Assembly: GCA_028456385.1 (NCBI GenBank)
Contig: JALNQF010000010.1
Span: forward strand, 434,001-498,000
From: Ophiosphaerella korrae
Lineage: Eukaryota; Ascomycota; Dothideomycetes; Pleosporales; Phaeosphaeriaceae
Reading direction: 5' to 3'
Length of the DNA stretch: 64,000 bases
Below the pieces are notes generated by a model that worked only from the letters and a program-made list of their open reading frames with translations, was not told the DNA's origin and did no database searches. Position 1 is the first letter of the stretch; every line of letters begins with the position of its first letter. Both the position numbers and the translations under genes were made by a program. Below, in pieces: positions 46,401-57,822 of this stretch.

Positions 46401-47247
46401 CATTATCCTCCAGGCCCAGTTTCTGTGTTCCAGCTTGTGCCGACGCTTGTCGCAATGCTGCATCGAGCCTGGCACTGCTATGAGACGAATCTTCTGCGTC
46501 GGGCGCATTCTCTAGATCGTCGGAAGATTGGTCATCCTCTGAAGCACTGCTGGTCTCGTCAAGACCCGCGGGCGAGCTGTTTTCTCCGCTGACTGGGCTG
46601 GACGAGTAGATATCATCTGGATTATTGAAGTTCATGGGTGGAATGCCTGAGCTACGGCGATTCTTCTTCTGGTGTTTGTCGCGCTGGTTTGCTGGTGATG
46701 AGCTAGGTTCAGCTTGTGGTGCGTCAGCTTGTTCGGGCGGTGTGGAGGGCGGCTCAGCGGGATCCGACGTGGGTGCAGGCGATGCTGGTGTGGACGCTTG
46801 GGAGATGCTCGACGCGCGCCTGGTCGCCTCGGAGGACGCTGAGGAGCTTGTCGCATCGCGCAAATATTCCACCACATCCCAAGTGTGTAGTGTCGCCTCT
46901 GGAGCGAATGAGACACGTCGTTTGGCTGTGCACAGGTCAGTTGTTTTCAAATGCTACCACCCATTCCGGACCATACCAAGTGACTTGCGACGGGCTTCGC
47001 GCCGCTTTTTCTCCTCATCATCATTGCCAGAGAGAATTGACTTGACTGCAGGTATAAAGGCTGACTTTCTGCGGTTTCCAGTGCTCTCCTTCAGCGCAGG
47101 CGCCTCTAGCTCTCCCAAACCACCAGGCCCAATGCTCTTGCTACGCGTTTTGCGCGAGGATTTTCCCGAGGATACGGCGGGAGCCTTGAACGATGTGTTC
47201 GCGATAAGGCCATCCGCAATGTTTTCTTTACCGTCCGTGTTCGCCAT
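43487..47247 (-). CDS. SPC7: Kinetochore scaffold protein Spc7/KNL1
   Basis: Three exons on the minus strand, 46977-47247, 44211-46925 and 43487-44160, give 1219 aa. The PP1-docking motif RVSF (95-97 region, AKRRVSFAPE) spans the first intron. It is followed by at least six MELT-like repeats between about nucleotides 46,440 and 45,760: MTMDMAEDEIT, MSMDITHAVG, MSMELTMPLG, TMDLTMAIG, TMDFTLAVG and LSMEFTKIIG, phosphorylated by Mps1 in the family to recruit Bub3/Bub1. The region before the coiled coil has TPxK/SPRK repeats. The conserved Spc7 domain with coiled coils runs to the C-terminal RWD-like part, which binds Mis12. The protein acts at kinetochores in the spindle checkpoint. The gene is divergent from KMT6. 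Confidence 0.93.
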
Positions 47248-48016
47248 GGTAATTGCAAAATTGAGGTGGGGGTGCAGCGCTGACAGTTGCGACCCAAGCC
47301 TGGAGGTAAACAGCGCGGGTTCAGCACCGTAAACATTGCCAAGTAGTCTGTGCTCATTGACCAGCTTCCACCACCACCTCAACCCCGCTCCCGTGCAGCC
47401 CTTTGTTCTGAGCGGTAGTACATGATCACGTCATTTTTCCATCTTGAGCTGGTAATTATCAGGACATTCCAAACAGACAAGCGGCGAGGTAAATCTAGGT
47501 AAATCCAGGTAAATCCCGCTTCCAGGCAGTTGCCCATTCCAGAGCCCCTATAGAATTTGTTGAGAGATGATGCAGTCGTGTAGGTTATTTATTTGAGTCT
47601 ATTTTATGTGCATAGCTGGAGATATCATGAAGGTAAAGGTCATCTCCCGCTATTCGCAGCTGCTACATGGTTGCACGTGATAGCGCGATTTCGTGTTTAG
47701 CGGCGGCTGCTCGCCGTGTACAACCCCAACGGCAACCAACGTTGCTTGGCCGGCTGTCTTTGAGCTTGGCCGCAAGTTAATAGCCCCTCGAGCCCAGGGA
47801 CCTTGCGAAATACTACTCATTGGCCTTACCCCTTCTCTTACACAGATTTGCAGCCTTGCGCCGTCCAATTTTTTGGGTGCGGGCATTGCAACGACTCAAA
47901 GGACGACTCTCGCCTACGAGATCAAAATCTACAGGAGCGGTCCTACTTCCCTGTGCATTGATCTGAAGATCCTTCGCTAACCAACGGACAGCTCTTTTGG
48001 TCAAGCAGAGCTCATC
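47248..48016. promoter_or_regulatory. Divergent promoter region of SPC7 and KMT6
   Basis: About 770 bases between the two divergent starts. A three-copy tandem repeat of an AGGTAAATCY unit lies at about 47489-47518 and could be a regulatory or incidental repeat. No TATA box was recognised. Confidence 0.45.
47489..47518 (+). repeat. Tandem AGGTAAATC repeats in the SPC7-KMT6 promoter
   Basis: Three adjacent copies of a 10-base unit (AGGTAAATCT, AGGTAAATCC, AGGTAAATCC). A/T-rich core, unlikely to code. Confidence 0.6.
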
Positions 48017-51000
48017 ATGGCTAACACCCAAGGATCCTCAAGTGCAAACCCTCTCTACATAGGGGATGCAGAAGATGATGAGTTAGTATGGACGTCAACG
48101 CGACTCTACCAGCAACCTGTCATGAAGACGACGGCGTACCTCGAACTGGATAGCGATGGAGAATGCACCGAACTGCCAACACGTGCAATTTCTGCAAGAA
48201 GCGCTACCCGCGATCGAACGCAAGAGGAGTCTGGAAGAAGGACTCAACTGCCCAAGCATCATCATCGTGACAGTCAAAAAGTGGATGAATCTCAAGTCAA
48301 CACCACCATCGAAACAGGACAACCTCGTCTTCCAATCGGAGATTATGCCGGCCCCGAACGCGAACGGACCACTTCCCGGGGCGAAACGGAGAACTCTACT
48401 TTGGCCATGGACCTTGTTGACAAAACTCTTGATAACGACGCACCGATAAAAAAATCCAAATTGAGAGTTAACCTGGGGCAAGGAAGGGCTTTTGACGCAT
48501 TCAACAGACTGAAAATGGAGAGAATGATCAAAAGGGCGAGGAGTCCTCCAGAACCGAGGACGCCCAACGTACAGTACGTGCAGCCCCAACCTCCTGCCAA
48601 GGCATACCAGCATCCGCCACCAGACCGTATTCAAGCAATTTGGGGGGGCTTACGCTCATCGAAATCACATGAAGGGTGCAGTTTGAATAAGGAGCCACAC
48701 AAAGACCTTGATGTGAACTCTGGCCATCAAGTAGAGGGTATGGAACAAATTGATCCCGTGAAAGGATTGCTGCCGATAGGGACAGGAGGTAATCACCCTG
48801 TCATGGTTAATCTCGTGCCCACCAATATGGGCCCTCCGGTGACCACACCCGCTCCTACACCACTGTCGGCTCTTGATTCTGTTGCAGTATTAGACACTAA
48901 TCCTGAAACCTCACAACCGCCAACATCAAAGTTACATATGGCATTATCATATGACAAATCACATGACAAAATAGTCGATCAAAACAATGCCCATGCAACA
49001 ATGGGTTCAGAGTTCGCCGAGCGTACTGATGATCAAGGTAAGTCAACCCATAGTATACCAAGCAATTCCGGTGTCTGTTCCCTGAACGTCAAAGCATTAG
49101 CTAATTGTTTAAGTAGTGCTTCCGACCGATCAGTGCGACAATACCGCGAACACCATCGAATCCGCTCGTCGACGAATTGATGTATCTCTGAAACGCCATC
49201 TAGATGAAAGGTATGAAGACCATGCCTATATTACGAAAGTAAGTTTCTACACTGCTCTGTCCAATTCGATAGCTCATATCACCAAGAACTCGATGTGGCG
49301 ACAACGAACATGTTTTGAACGAGAAGCTCGGGCGCGAGCAAGTGGTCGCCCAAGCCCGGCAGCCCAGATTCTGCCAGAGAAATATGTACAAGCCACTTCG
49401 CCATTTCACGCTATGTCAGCGATTCAAACACGGTTCGACAAAAGTGCGGTCAAGGAACGGTCGAGAGAATTCATTCAAGAAACATTCAGCCGAGTTACTT
49501 CCAAGAAGAATGTGGCAAACTCAACTTGGAGCGTTACCACGACCAAATATAAGTCTGGGCAACTTCAAATACCATCATTTAGGGAACATATCGGCCTGAA
49601 AACGAACATCCTCGCTGATAATGAGTCTAGGCTTCTAACTCTGCCTTGGTTTGGCGACATCGAGAATGATAAAGAAGAAGAGGATTTGATCGAGAAACTA
49701 CAACAAATCTATGAGCTTGTGCATGGCGTAAACAACCTCAAGGACCTACGCAATGAGCAGTGTCGTTTCTATACAGATAGTATTGACAAATTCCTTCAGG
49801 ATATTGGTATCACATGGAACACGGTTCTCTATTGGACACTAGCTTCACCGAATGAGCTGCAACACATCGATCAAAACTCGCACATATACAAGGACATCAA
49901 AGCCCTCCTAAACGACAGGTCTAGTATCGATACAGAGGCCGTGCGATGTAGCAAAGAAGACACAGGGTTACTTGTCCAGCGTGGCGAAGAATATAGGCAG
50001 AGGCTCTTACGTTGCCTTGACAAGCCCTCGGCTTCGCAGCTTGTGCTGGCAGCCCTTACCTGTTCAGCCATCCTTAGTAGTTGTAACTTCAGCCCCTGGT
50101 ATATGGCACGGCAAAGTAAAACTATGCAAGATTATATTCAAGGGAAGACAAAAAGAGCCGAAGTCTCTCCAAAGCCTAGTTTCAAGCAGATCATCTGCAG
50201 AGTCTGCCATACGTAAGTGGCATCACCTAATCAGCTTTTAACATCTCAATAACTGACGCTCTAAGAATAGACATAACTGTCTCTTTCATGGCCAAGTAAG
50301 AGAGCGGCCTGATAGTGAAACAGAGTCTGATGATGAGGGCAGTACTGATAAAGACAGTGAGGTACATCGTGATGAACACACATATACGCTCGGAACTATC
50401 ATTCCTGCGCATGTCGACTCAGATGATTCCGATGTCGAGAAAGTGATCAATTACAGGCGGCCGATAAATCCCGAAGTGCTTGTCAATGATCATATTGTCG
50501 CGAATCACATCGTATCACCTGCCGAGCCATTTGACCCCAAAGATTATGCCGAAGCGGTCAAATGGGAGAACAGGAAACCTTTTATTCCTTGCAATCATTC
50601 TGGTGACTGTGCTGTGGTTAAGTGCCGCTGTTTTCGCGAAGGGGTAACCTGCGAGAAGACATGCAAATGTCCACCATCTTGCAATCGCCGCTTCCCTGGA
50701 TGTAATTGCGCCTCTGGGCCGGCCAAGCGCCCTTGTGCAGCCAGTAAAGGCTGTCTTTGCGCTAAATTCCATAGGGAATGCGATGCAGATCTTTGTGGTG
50801 CGTGTGGTGCCGCAGAAATACTTGACCCTCTCACCTTTTACAACGATGATCTGCTTCAGGATCATTGCAGAAACGTCGGAATTCAAAGGGGGATTCCAAA
50901 AAAGACCTTACTTGGTCAGTCAGAAGTCCACGGCTTTGGTCTTTATGCCGGTCAAGACATCCAAAAGGATGATATTGTTGGTGAATACACTGGAGAGGTG

Positions 51001-52049
51001 CTCTCCACGGAAGAAAGCGAGCGACGGGAGCACATATACGGGTACGAGAAGAACATGTATTTGTTCAAGCTCAACCTGCGTAAGTTCTTTTCCCTGTGTG
51101 ATACAGTGTAGGGGAAGCTAATTGTCTTCCAGAACAGGATGTCGATGCTACACGTATGGGTAATAAGTTGCGATTCATCAACAACGCCAATCCAGATCGC
51201 TCGAATTGTATGTTTATATTTCTGAATAGTGATTGTTCAATGCTGATAATAGTCCAATGCATAGGTCACCCAAGGGTCATGTTTTGTAACACAGTCTTTC
51301 GCGTGGCACTATACGCAAGCTTAGACATAAAAGCTGGGACAGAACTTTTCTTCCACTACAACTACCCCGCAGAAATGACCAAACACTTTAAGCAACCCAA
51401 AGGCAAAGTTGTTGCAGTCAAGCAAAATGCTATGCAACCCTCTAAATCCAGACAAAAGCGAGCATCCTCTCTTACCTATGGCCCCGTTACAGAGCGACCG
51501 TACCAAGCTCAAATACTCGAAAAAGCACGAGCCGCGAAGGCGGCAAAACGTGCAGCAATGCTTGCTGAGCGAGAATCGCAGCAGTCGACAAGCAACGGAC
51601 GTGCGCGAAAGTCTGTTCCCGGTGCCCAAAGTCAAAATCAAGTACCAAGCAGATCTAGGCCAAGGGACCGACCCATTGTGGTACGCGATTTGGATGTCGA
51701 AGAACGCTTTACTTCTGAGTCCGCCATTCAGGACGAAATTGCTCTGAATACAGCAGAAGATTCGGCGACGGAACGACCTCGTACGTCAGATCCCTCTCTT
51801 GTGGTCCAGGACACGGACGAGGAGGGAGAGTTTACGCCAGAAAGCTCGCAAGAAGAAGGAAAGGAAAAAGCAACAGATGATGCTTCCCATAACGGAGGAG
51901 ACGGTATTCCTACAGATTCGAGAGATAAGGATGCTAGTCCCACGCAAAGTAGGCCACGAACCAGGGCCGTCAAATCGGCATCTGTGGTTGTGGTTAGGGA
52001 ACGAAAACAGACGAAGGGCGAAACAAAACAAGGGAGATTGAAAGCGTGA
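48017..52049 (+). CDS. KMT6: Polycomb H3K27 methyltransferase (E(z)/EZH2 homolog)
   Basis: Five exons: 48017-49037, 49117-50212, 50271-51079, 51133-51207 and 51265-52049, giving 1261 aa with every phase kept. The order is typical of E(z) proteins: a long disordered N-terminus; a middle region with CRVCHTHNCLFHG around 700-712; the Cys-rich CXC block (CNHSGDCAVVKCRCF... to CGACGA, about 812-890); and the SET domain (GFGLYAGQDIQKDD, GEYTGEV, LRFINNANPDRSNC, TELFFHYNY; about 920-1040). It writes H3K27me3 with EED and SUZ12 to silence facultative heterochromatin. The motif normally NHS is NNA, and FDY is FHY here. A charged, disordered tail of about 220 residues follows SET. Confidence 0.93.
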
Positions 52050-52528
52050 AAGCGACCTGTCATCGCTATTAGTGAGGACGAGTAGTCTTTGTGCCTGTAT
52101 AAATGAAGAGCGACGGCAAACCCAAGCGGCTACGATTGGGTTTGGCATCTCAAGCACTGGCAGTACCTGATCCAGCGATAGAACGGTTATATATTTGATA
52201 CCATTTTGAACTTCCTTACAACGAAAGCGAGCTCATGTAGTAAATGCGAAATGTCTGGTATACATAATAGTCCCCTTGCGCATAGCGACCTTGCACATAA
52301 TGGCTTTTTGATTGTGTTCCAAAATTCATGCACCATCTCTGAGCAGACAACAGAATAGTCAGACCGAACCCATTTATGTCATTCCCTGCATTGATAATAG
52401 CGAGACCTTTTGTATGCAAGCATGGTGTACGCTCCGAATTTTAAAGCACTCGAGTGCTTATATATGCTCATTGCGGGAGAAACGAGGCAGGATATAGCTC
52501 TACACGAGGCAGAGCTTGAAGAGCAAGC
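52050..52528. other. Intergenic between convergent KMT6 and HYPK
   Basis: About 480 bases separating the ends of KMT6 and the minus-strand HYPK gene; the 3' UTRs should lie here. No gene recognised. Confidence 0.5.
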
Positions 52529-52953
52529 TCAAGGCACAGCAGCAACGAAAGCAATCATAGCCTTGACAGAATTCCCTTCGTTTGCGCGTAGCAACTCGGT
52601 TGCTTTCTGTTTCGACAGCTCGAGTTCGGAAATCTAACAAGTCAGCTCATATAAGCTTAGGCGATATGGTGGCCATCAAGCGTTGTCGCAAGCCCATGTT
52701 CACCTACCAACAGATTTACGTCTGCCGGTTCAACCTTGACTGTCTTTCTCTCTTCGGCCTTCCTATTCTTGACATTCAGTCCCTTCATTGCCTTGTCCAG
52801 CGCTTTGCTATCTACTTCCTTTTTCTCGCTTGCCTCGTCTTGTGCATCAAGAGTTGACAGTGCTGCAGCAGCCTTGCGGTCTTCGGCCGTGCCCGAGGGC
52901 GCATGCGCGTCTGCGGCACCCTCGTGAATATCTGAAGGCTGTGGCTCGGCCAT
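52529..52953 (-). CDS. HYPK: HYPK-like NatA-associated UBA protein
   Basis: Two exons on the minus strand, 52708-52953 and 52529-52633, give 116 aa; the intron GTAGGT...TTAG is phase 0. The acidic, Ala-rich N-terminus leads to an Ala/Lys-rich helical part, and the C-terminal UBA-like domain reads VNLLISELELSKQKATELLR followed by GNSVKAMIAFV. This is the HYPK pattern, known to bind and tune the NatA N-terminal acetyltransferase on ribosomes. Length fits the family (110-130 aa). Without the intron the frame would end in an unrelated 15-residue tail, so the splice is well supported by the domain. Confidence 0.88.
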
Positions 52954-53560
52954 ACCAATAGTTGGTGATTTTTGTAACTAGGAACAGTAGTAATGGATAC
53001 AGATACGCAATGGATGGAGTGGACAACTAGGTAGGGGAGTGGGGTATGTCGCACGAATGGTAGACGCGACTCAAAAATCATGATATTCGGCCAATCAGAA
53101 AATCAAGCGACGGTGATTCGCTGCACATCATCACGCATACGACCTTTGTCATGTTGGAACTCGAACTGGCACAATCCAACTGGAAAATCTTACTCGCTTA
53201 TGTGTCACAAATGTTGTGAAATTCATACCATCATACAGTTGAATATTGGTTGTGAGTCTTGTTCTCCAATTGCTTCCTCCGCGTTCAGGCACGCTTTACA
53301 GCGGCTTTTCTGAGTCATGTGCATCTGTCCTTTATTCACGCCTCGTCCTGGCCAGATCAGTTGGCCCGACTTTCCAAATTAACACACGTGCACATGTGGC
53401 TCAGATGTGTCAACTACAAACACTCTTTATTTCCTTTAAAACATGAATTGATGTTGATTCACGCCAATAGATAACGGTTCCGAATCGTCTGCGACACCAT
53501 CAGTCCACGCATAAGTGATACCCGGTACAGAAATACTGCTTTGTATCAGCAACAAGAACA
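52954..53560. promoter_or_regulatory. Divergent promoter region of HYPK and DAHP synthase
   Basis: About 600 bases between the divergent starts of HYPK and DAHP synthase. Nothing else was recognised, although small frames are present. Confidence 0.45.
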
Positions 53561-55079
53561 ATGGAGGACATACAACCTTCAAACAGCCAGGCTTCTGAGT
53601 GGTCACCAACATGTAGAGTATCTACTCAGCAGATTTGGTACATCTATTGACCCTCAGCAGCATGGCGCTCAAAACCTATCAAGCAAGTCGTCACATACGA
53701 AGATCAGGCGGCCGCAGACGCCGCCATCAAGCGACTATCAGCTCTACCACCAATTGTTACCCCCACAGAAGTTGTTCGACTTAGATCCAGCCTCCGTGAT
53801 GCCGCATTGGGTAACGCATTCCTTCTACAAGGCGGCGACTGCGCGGAATTGTTCTCCTACTGCGCCGACGAGCCAATCGATGCAAAGATGAAACTCCTTC
53901 TTCAAATGAGTTTAGTCCTTATTTGGGGCTTGAACAAGCCCGTCGTTCGCATTGGCCGGATAGCTGGACAGTACGCAAAGCCGAGATCGAGCCCAACAGA
54001 AATGCTCAATGGCAAAGAGGTCCCGAGCTTCAGAGGCGACATTCTCAACGGATATGATCTCGAGCACAGAAAAGTCGATCCAGAACGACTTGTCAGTGCC
54101 TATTTCCACTCAGCAACTACATCGAACTATATCCGAGCGCAGTTATCAAGTGGCTTTGCGGATCTTCACAACCCCATGGACTGGGAACTTGGGCACGTAC
54201 AGGATAAAGAGCTGCAATCCAAGTACCAGACGATTGTGCAGAGCATTTCGGATTCGCTTCGCTTCATGAAGACGATTGGCGCGGACACGGCGGGCCAGCT
54301 ACAGACTGTTGATCTGTTCACAAGCCACGAGGGTCTTGTACTCGAGTACGAGCAGAGTCTAACGAGGAGACTCCGACACCCCATCGACCACAAACCAACG
54401 CAAGCATCGCCAGACGGAAAAGGATGGTACAACACCTCGGCCCACTTCATCTGGATCGGAGATCGCACACGCCAAATCGACGGCGGCCACGTCGAGTACT
54501 TCCGGGGCATCGAGAACCCCATCGGCATCAAAGTAGGCCCATCCATGAAAAATGACGAATTAGTCCAGCTCCTCAATATTGTGAATCCACGCAGAGAGAT
54601 TGGCAAAATCACACTCATCACACGGTACGGCGCAGACAAAGTAGAAGCTATGCTCGGTGCACACATCGAAGCCGTGAAAAGCAGCGGCCATGTCGTCGTC
54701 TGGCAATGCGATCCCATGCACGGGCAAGTCCAGCCCTCCCCCCCCCCCCATATATTCAGATCCCCAACTAATCCCGAATGACAGCAACACGCGTAGCACA
54801 CCCAGCGGCATGAAAACCCGCTCATTCAACAGCATCTTCTCGGAGCTCGCGTCCGCGCTCAAGATCCACAAGCAACACGGCTCGTACCTAGGCGGCATGC
54901 ACCTGGAGCTCACGGGCGATGCAGTCACAGAGTGCACGGGGGGCAGCGAGGGCCTGGTAGATGCAGATCTGAGCCTCAACTACACGACATACTGCGACCC
55001 GCGGCTCAACGAAAAGCAGGCGCTGGAACTGGCCTTCTTGGTCGCGGGCCACTACCGGGCGGACGGGGGGGGACTTTGA
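53561..55079 (+). CDS. Class II DAHP synthase (shikimate pathway entry enzyme)
   Basis: Three exons, 53561-53612, 53661-54723 and 54785-55079, give 469 aa. Conserved blocks: SWRSKPIKQ, LLQGGDCAELF, KPVVRIGRIAGQYAKPRS, RGDILNGYD, FTSHEGLVLEYE, HFIWIGDRTRQIDGGHVEY, WQCDPMHGNTRSTPSGMKTR and GGMHLELTG. This plant-type family condenses phosphoenolpyruvate with erythrose 4-phosphate. Intron 2 has a GC donor (GCAAGT) and a CAG acceptor. The protein stops early at 55079 after an eight-G run; seven Gs would continue through DFENKETQGKSVLA to 55131. The homopolymer may be a sequencing error or a real frameshift. Confidence 0.9.
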
Positions 55080-55408
55080 GAACAAAGAAACGCAGGGCAA
55101 AAGCGTGCTTGCGCGCGAAAAGTGGGTTTGATCAAAGCACATACATACATACATGCATACATTACAAGTGACCAAAAAAAATGATTGCATTGATCGGCTG
55201 AAAGGGTTATTTGATTTGCCCTTGCATGTCCATCCCGTCGTGCGAACCGCCTAACCGGCCCCGTATCGCACGTGACCAAACCAGCACCCGTGTAGCTCGC
55301 TGCGGCCCCCAAAAGTTGTTGGAATCTGTTATCTGCTGCCCCCCCCTTGTTGACGCCATACGTCCTCAACAAACAACGGTTGCCCCCGCACACGCACACG
55401 CACACACA

Positions 55409-56104
55409 ATGGGTAGCGCAGCTTCAAAGACAGAAAAAGCCGCTGGCGCCGTGGTGCGCAAATATCCCACTCGCTCCCCGTCCACAACACGGCAGCACCC
55501 CCCTTTGACTTCCGCTGGTCCTGCGCAGCCACGCAGCGCAGGGCCAAAAGTGCATCCGGACACGCAGGCTTCGGGTTCAAAGACAAAAGGTATGCACCGG
55601 GTGGATGGGAGGGGGAGGGGGAGGGGAGGGGGGAAATGAGTTATTTGTTGACGTCGGTGCTACTTAGCTATCGAGCTTGATGCTCGCGATCCTGCATTCG
55701 CCTCTCGATTGAGCAGCCTCGGCGCTGTCCAGCCTAATCCTCACTTCTCGCCGTCGTCGACGTCACGGCTCGATCCGCAGCGTAATCGATCGCATAATGA
55801 GGCACCCGATATGATGCAGGCGCCGCCTGCGTCGGCGTTTCCTGACCCACGCAATAATCCAGTGCTCAAGGTTCTTGATGCTAGGCAACGTATAACAGAC
55901 GAAGCGGAAGACGAGTTGAGGGACGTGGGGAGGAGAGGGTTTGCCGGTAGGACGTACGTGGATGCAGGCGTTATAACGCTGGCGTTGATGAGGCGAGCAA
56001 GAGGGGAGCCGGAGAGCAGAATTGAAGAAGGATTGGGTATCAAGAAGGGCAGGATGAAGGTGTTGGGGAAAGGAAATGTGGGACCTGTGCAGATGGAAGT
56101 TTGA
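55409..56104 (+). CDS. Small MGSAASK-type protein, likely N-myristoylated, function unknown
   Basis: Two exons, 55409-55589 and 55668-56104, give 205 aa; the GTATGC...TTAG intron splits an Ala codon. The start MGSAASKTEKAAGAV fits an N-myristoylation signal (Gly2, Ser6). The middle is Ser/Pro-rich and probably disordered. The C-terminal 80 residues are helical with ARQRITDEAEDELRDVGRRGFAG and a basic GLGIKKGRMKVLGKG end. A helix-turn-helix-like fold is possible. Conserved short fungal proteins with this start exist, but I do not know a function. It is convergent with the Harbinger-like gene, about 200 bases downstream. Confidence 0.65.
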
Positions 56105-56311
56105 TTTGAGCTTTGAAGAAGCTCTTTTGAGCGGAGGACGTATACAGCGCGACGTACAACAAGACGCGCCCCTCGGCGCGAGACGACAGAATTGACCCGA
56201 AATTCTTCCCAGCCGATGCGATGCAAGCCGTTACCGTTACAGCTGCCGATACCCAAGTCGTTACCCAACGCCAACCCAATGCATACATAGGAAATACTGC
56301 GCATCACTCGT

Positions 56312-56926
56312 TTAGTAGTCGGTCTGTTCGTGGATGAAGTTGTTCAGTGCCTGCAGGGCGCGCTTCAGTCGTTCTTGGCTGACCTCGAGGCCGGACCGCG
56401 ACATGTCGTCGGCGCCGAGCTTGATCAGGCCATCCAGCCGTGTTCGGCCAGGCCGTAGCGATCTTGCGCCTCTCCATCGCGCCTTGAGAGTTTGGGAGAA
56501 GGGGGGTCCTTCAGGGTCGATGCCTTTGCTCTCGTAAAGGACTGTCAGAGCATTTAGGACGTTGAGGAAGATGCTGGCACCAAATTAGCAAAGGCGGACA
56601 GCTGCATGGCTGGCCTCAACAAACCTTTGGCTCAATTGGATATCGTGTTCCCACTCGTCAGCGACATTGGTGAAGCTGTTCCCCCGCGCAACGATGTCGA
56701 GAAACATGAACAGGCTCTCCTCGATGCTGATGTTAGCCGACAATTGGGAGGTGACGTGTTCCATGATCCAGTCAGAGAGTTCGAAGAAGGTCTTTTGGTC
56801 CATGTGACAGAAGTCGTAGAAGCGATCGGGGATGGTGAAGAGCAGTGATGCGGCCCTCTTGGCGCCGGCACTGTCGATGCCCTCCATGCTAGAATGCGAG
56901 CTGGACATGATGATGGGCATGGGCAT
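56312..56926 (-). CDS. Protein with a PIF/Harbinger transposase N-terminal-like domain
   Basis: Two exons on the minus strand, 56625-56926 and 56312-56573, give 187 aa with phase kept. The region MDQKTFFELSDWIMEHV ... NISIEESLFMFLDIVARG ... WEHDIQLSQSIFLNVLNALTVLYE follows the helical domain (DUF8040-like) that precedes the nuclease in PIF/Harbinger transposases and Harbinger-derived proteins. No DDE nuclease follows; instead there is a C-terminal basic-helical part ending in LKRALQALNNFIHEQTDY. It may be a domesticated fragment or a conserved gene that borrowed the domain. The start is uncertain because the frame stays open to about 57085. Function unknown. Confidence 0.55.
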
Positions 56927-57822
56927 GGAATTGAGCGAATGTGGTGATAGGGCGTCCTGGGCAGTAAGGATGGGGTGCGTGGGCGCAATGCAGGTGGGCG
57001 TGGGACAATGGTGGTTAGACGTCAGGTGAGACGCTTGCAAGGTCGGATGCCGGTGTCTTGGAAGGGCCGCTTGTGAAAGCAACACTCAGCAGACCAGCAA
57101 AGCCAAAGCGATAGGATGAGGGAGGTGCTTTTCCGGGGACGCAGCGATGGGTGAAGATGGAGAGACGCAACCAAAGGCCAGCGACGCCGGTTCTTCTTCG
57201 CACAAAAGCAAAAGCTTGAAGAGAAGAGCCACCGGTGAAAGGCCCTCGTGGTCGTGGGGCCGTTGTCCGTTTGAGGTCAGGTCGAAGCATGTGAAAGTGG
57301 GCACGGACGGCCATGTATGACATCAGCAACGGGGCCAATCGGGCTCGTGGCTGCGCTGCCCCAGGCGAAACTTTGTTCGCTGGCTTTCCTTGTGCATGCT
57401 GAGTCGCATGGTTTGCGGATGGAAAAGCCGCCTGGACCCCGTGGGCTCTCTGTTTGCCAGTGAATGGCGTGCCTGGGCTAGGGCGTGGACAAGAGCCTTG
57501 GCTGGTTGCGGGCAGTGGAGCTCAAACCGGAAGGTGGGAGCCGCCGTCTCGTCTCGTCTATTCCGGGATGGTTGGACGAGAATGAGGCTGGTGGGTGGAG
57601 ACGATGGAGACAGCGACACTGGATCTCGCCATGCCCTTGCTTCAGTGCCTATGCCATCTGGTGATGCCATCTTCTTGCACTGCGCTGGCTACGGAATTCC
57701 ATCTCGCGCTTAGTCAGACACGCCCTGGCTGACAGCACATTCAAAGACGAGGATGACTCGAGCATGACTCTGACTCTGATTCTTCATACCACCATGTGCA
57801 CCCATTCACAGAGCAAACTACC
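56927..57822. promoter_or_regulatory. Upstream region between divergent genes
   Basis: About 900 bases, G/C-rich, holding the promoters of the Harbinger-like gene (minus) and the Zn2Cys6 gene (plus). Several open frames here are compositional and were not annotated. Confidence 0.4.

Noticed and set aside
44200..46515. Multiple plus-strand open frames opposite SPC7
   Set aside because: They are antisense shadows of a well-supported coding sequence with biased codon composition.
49239..49272. Possible intron in KMT6 after ITK (GTAAGT ... ATAG)
   Set aside because: It would be only 34 bases and the frame is open through it, so exon continuity was preferred.
57323..57713. Overlapping frames on both strands near 57.4-57.7 kb
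   Set aside because: Both strands are open and composition is G/C-driven; no domain or start context supports either.
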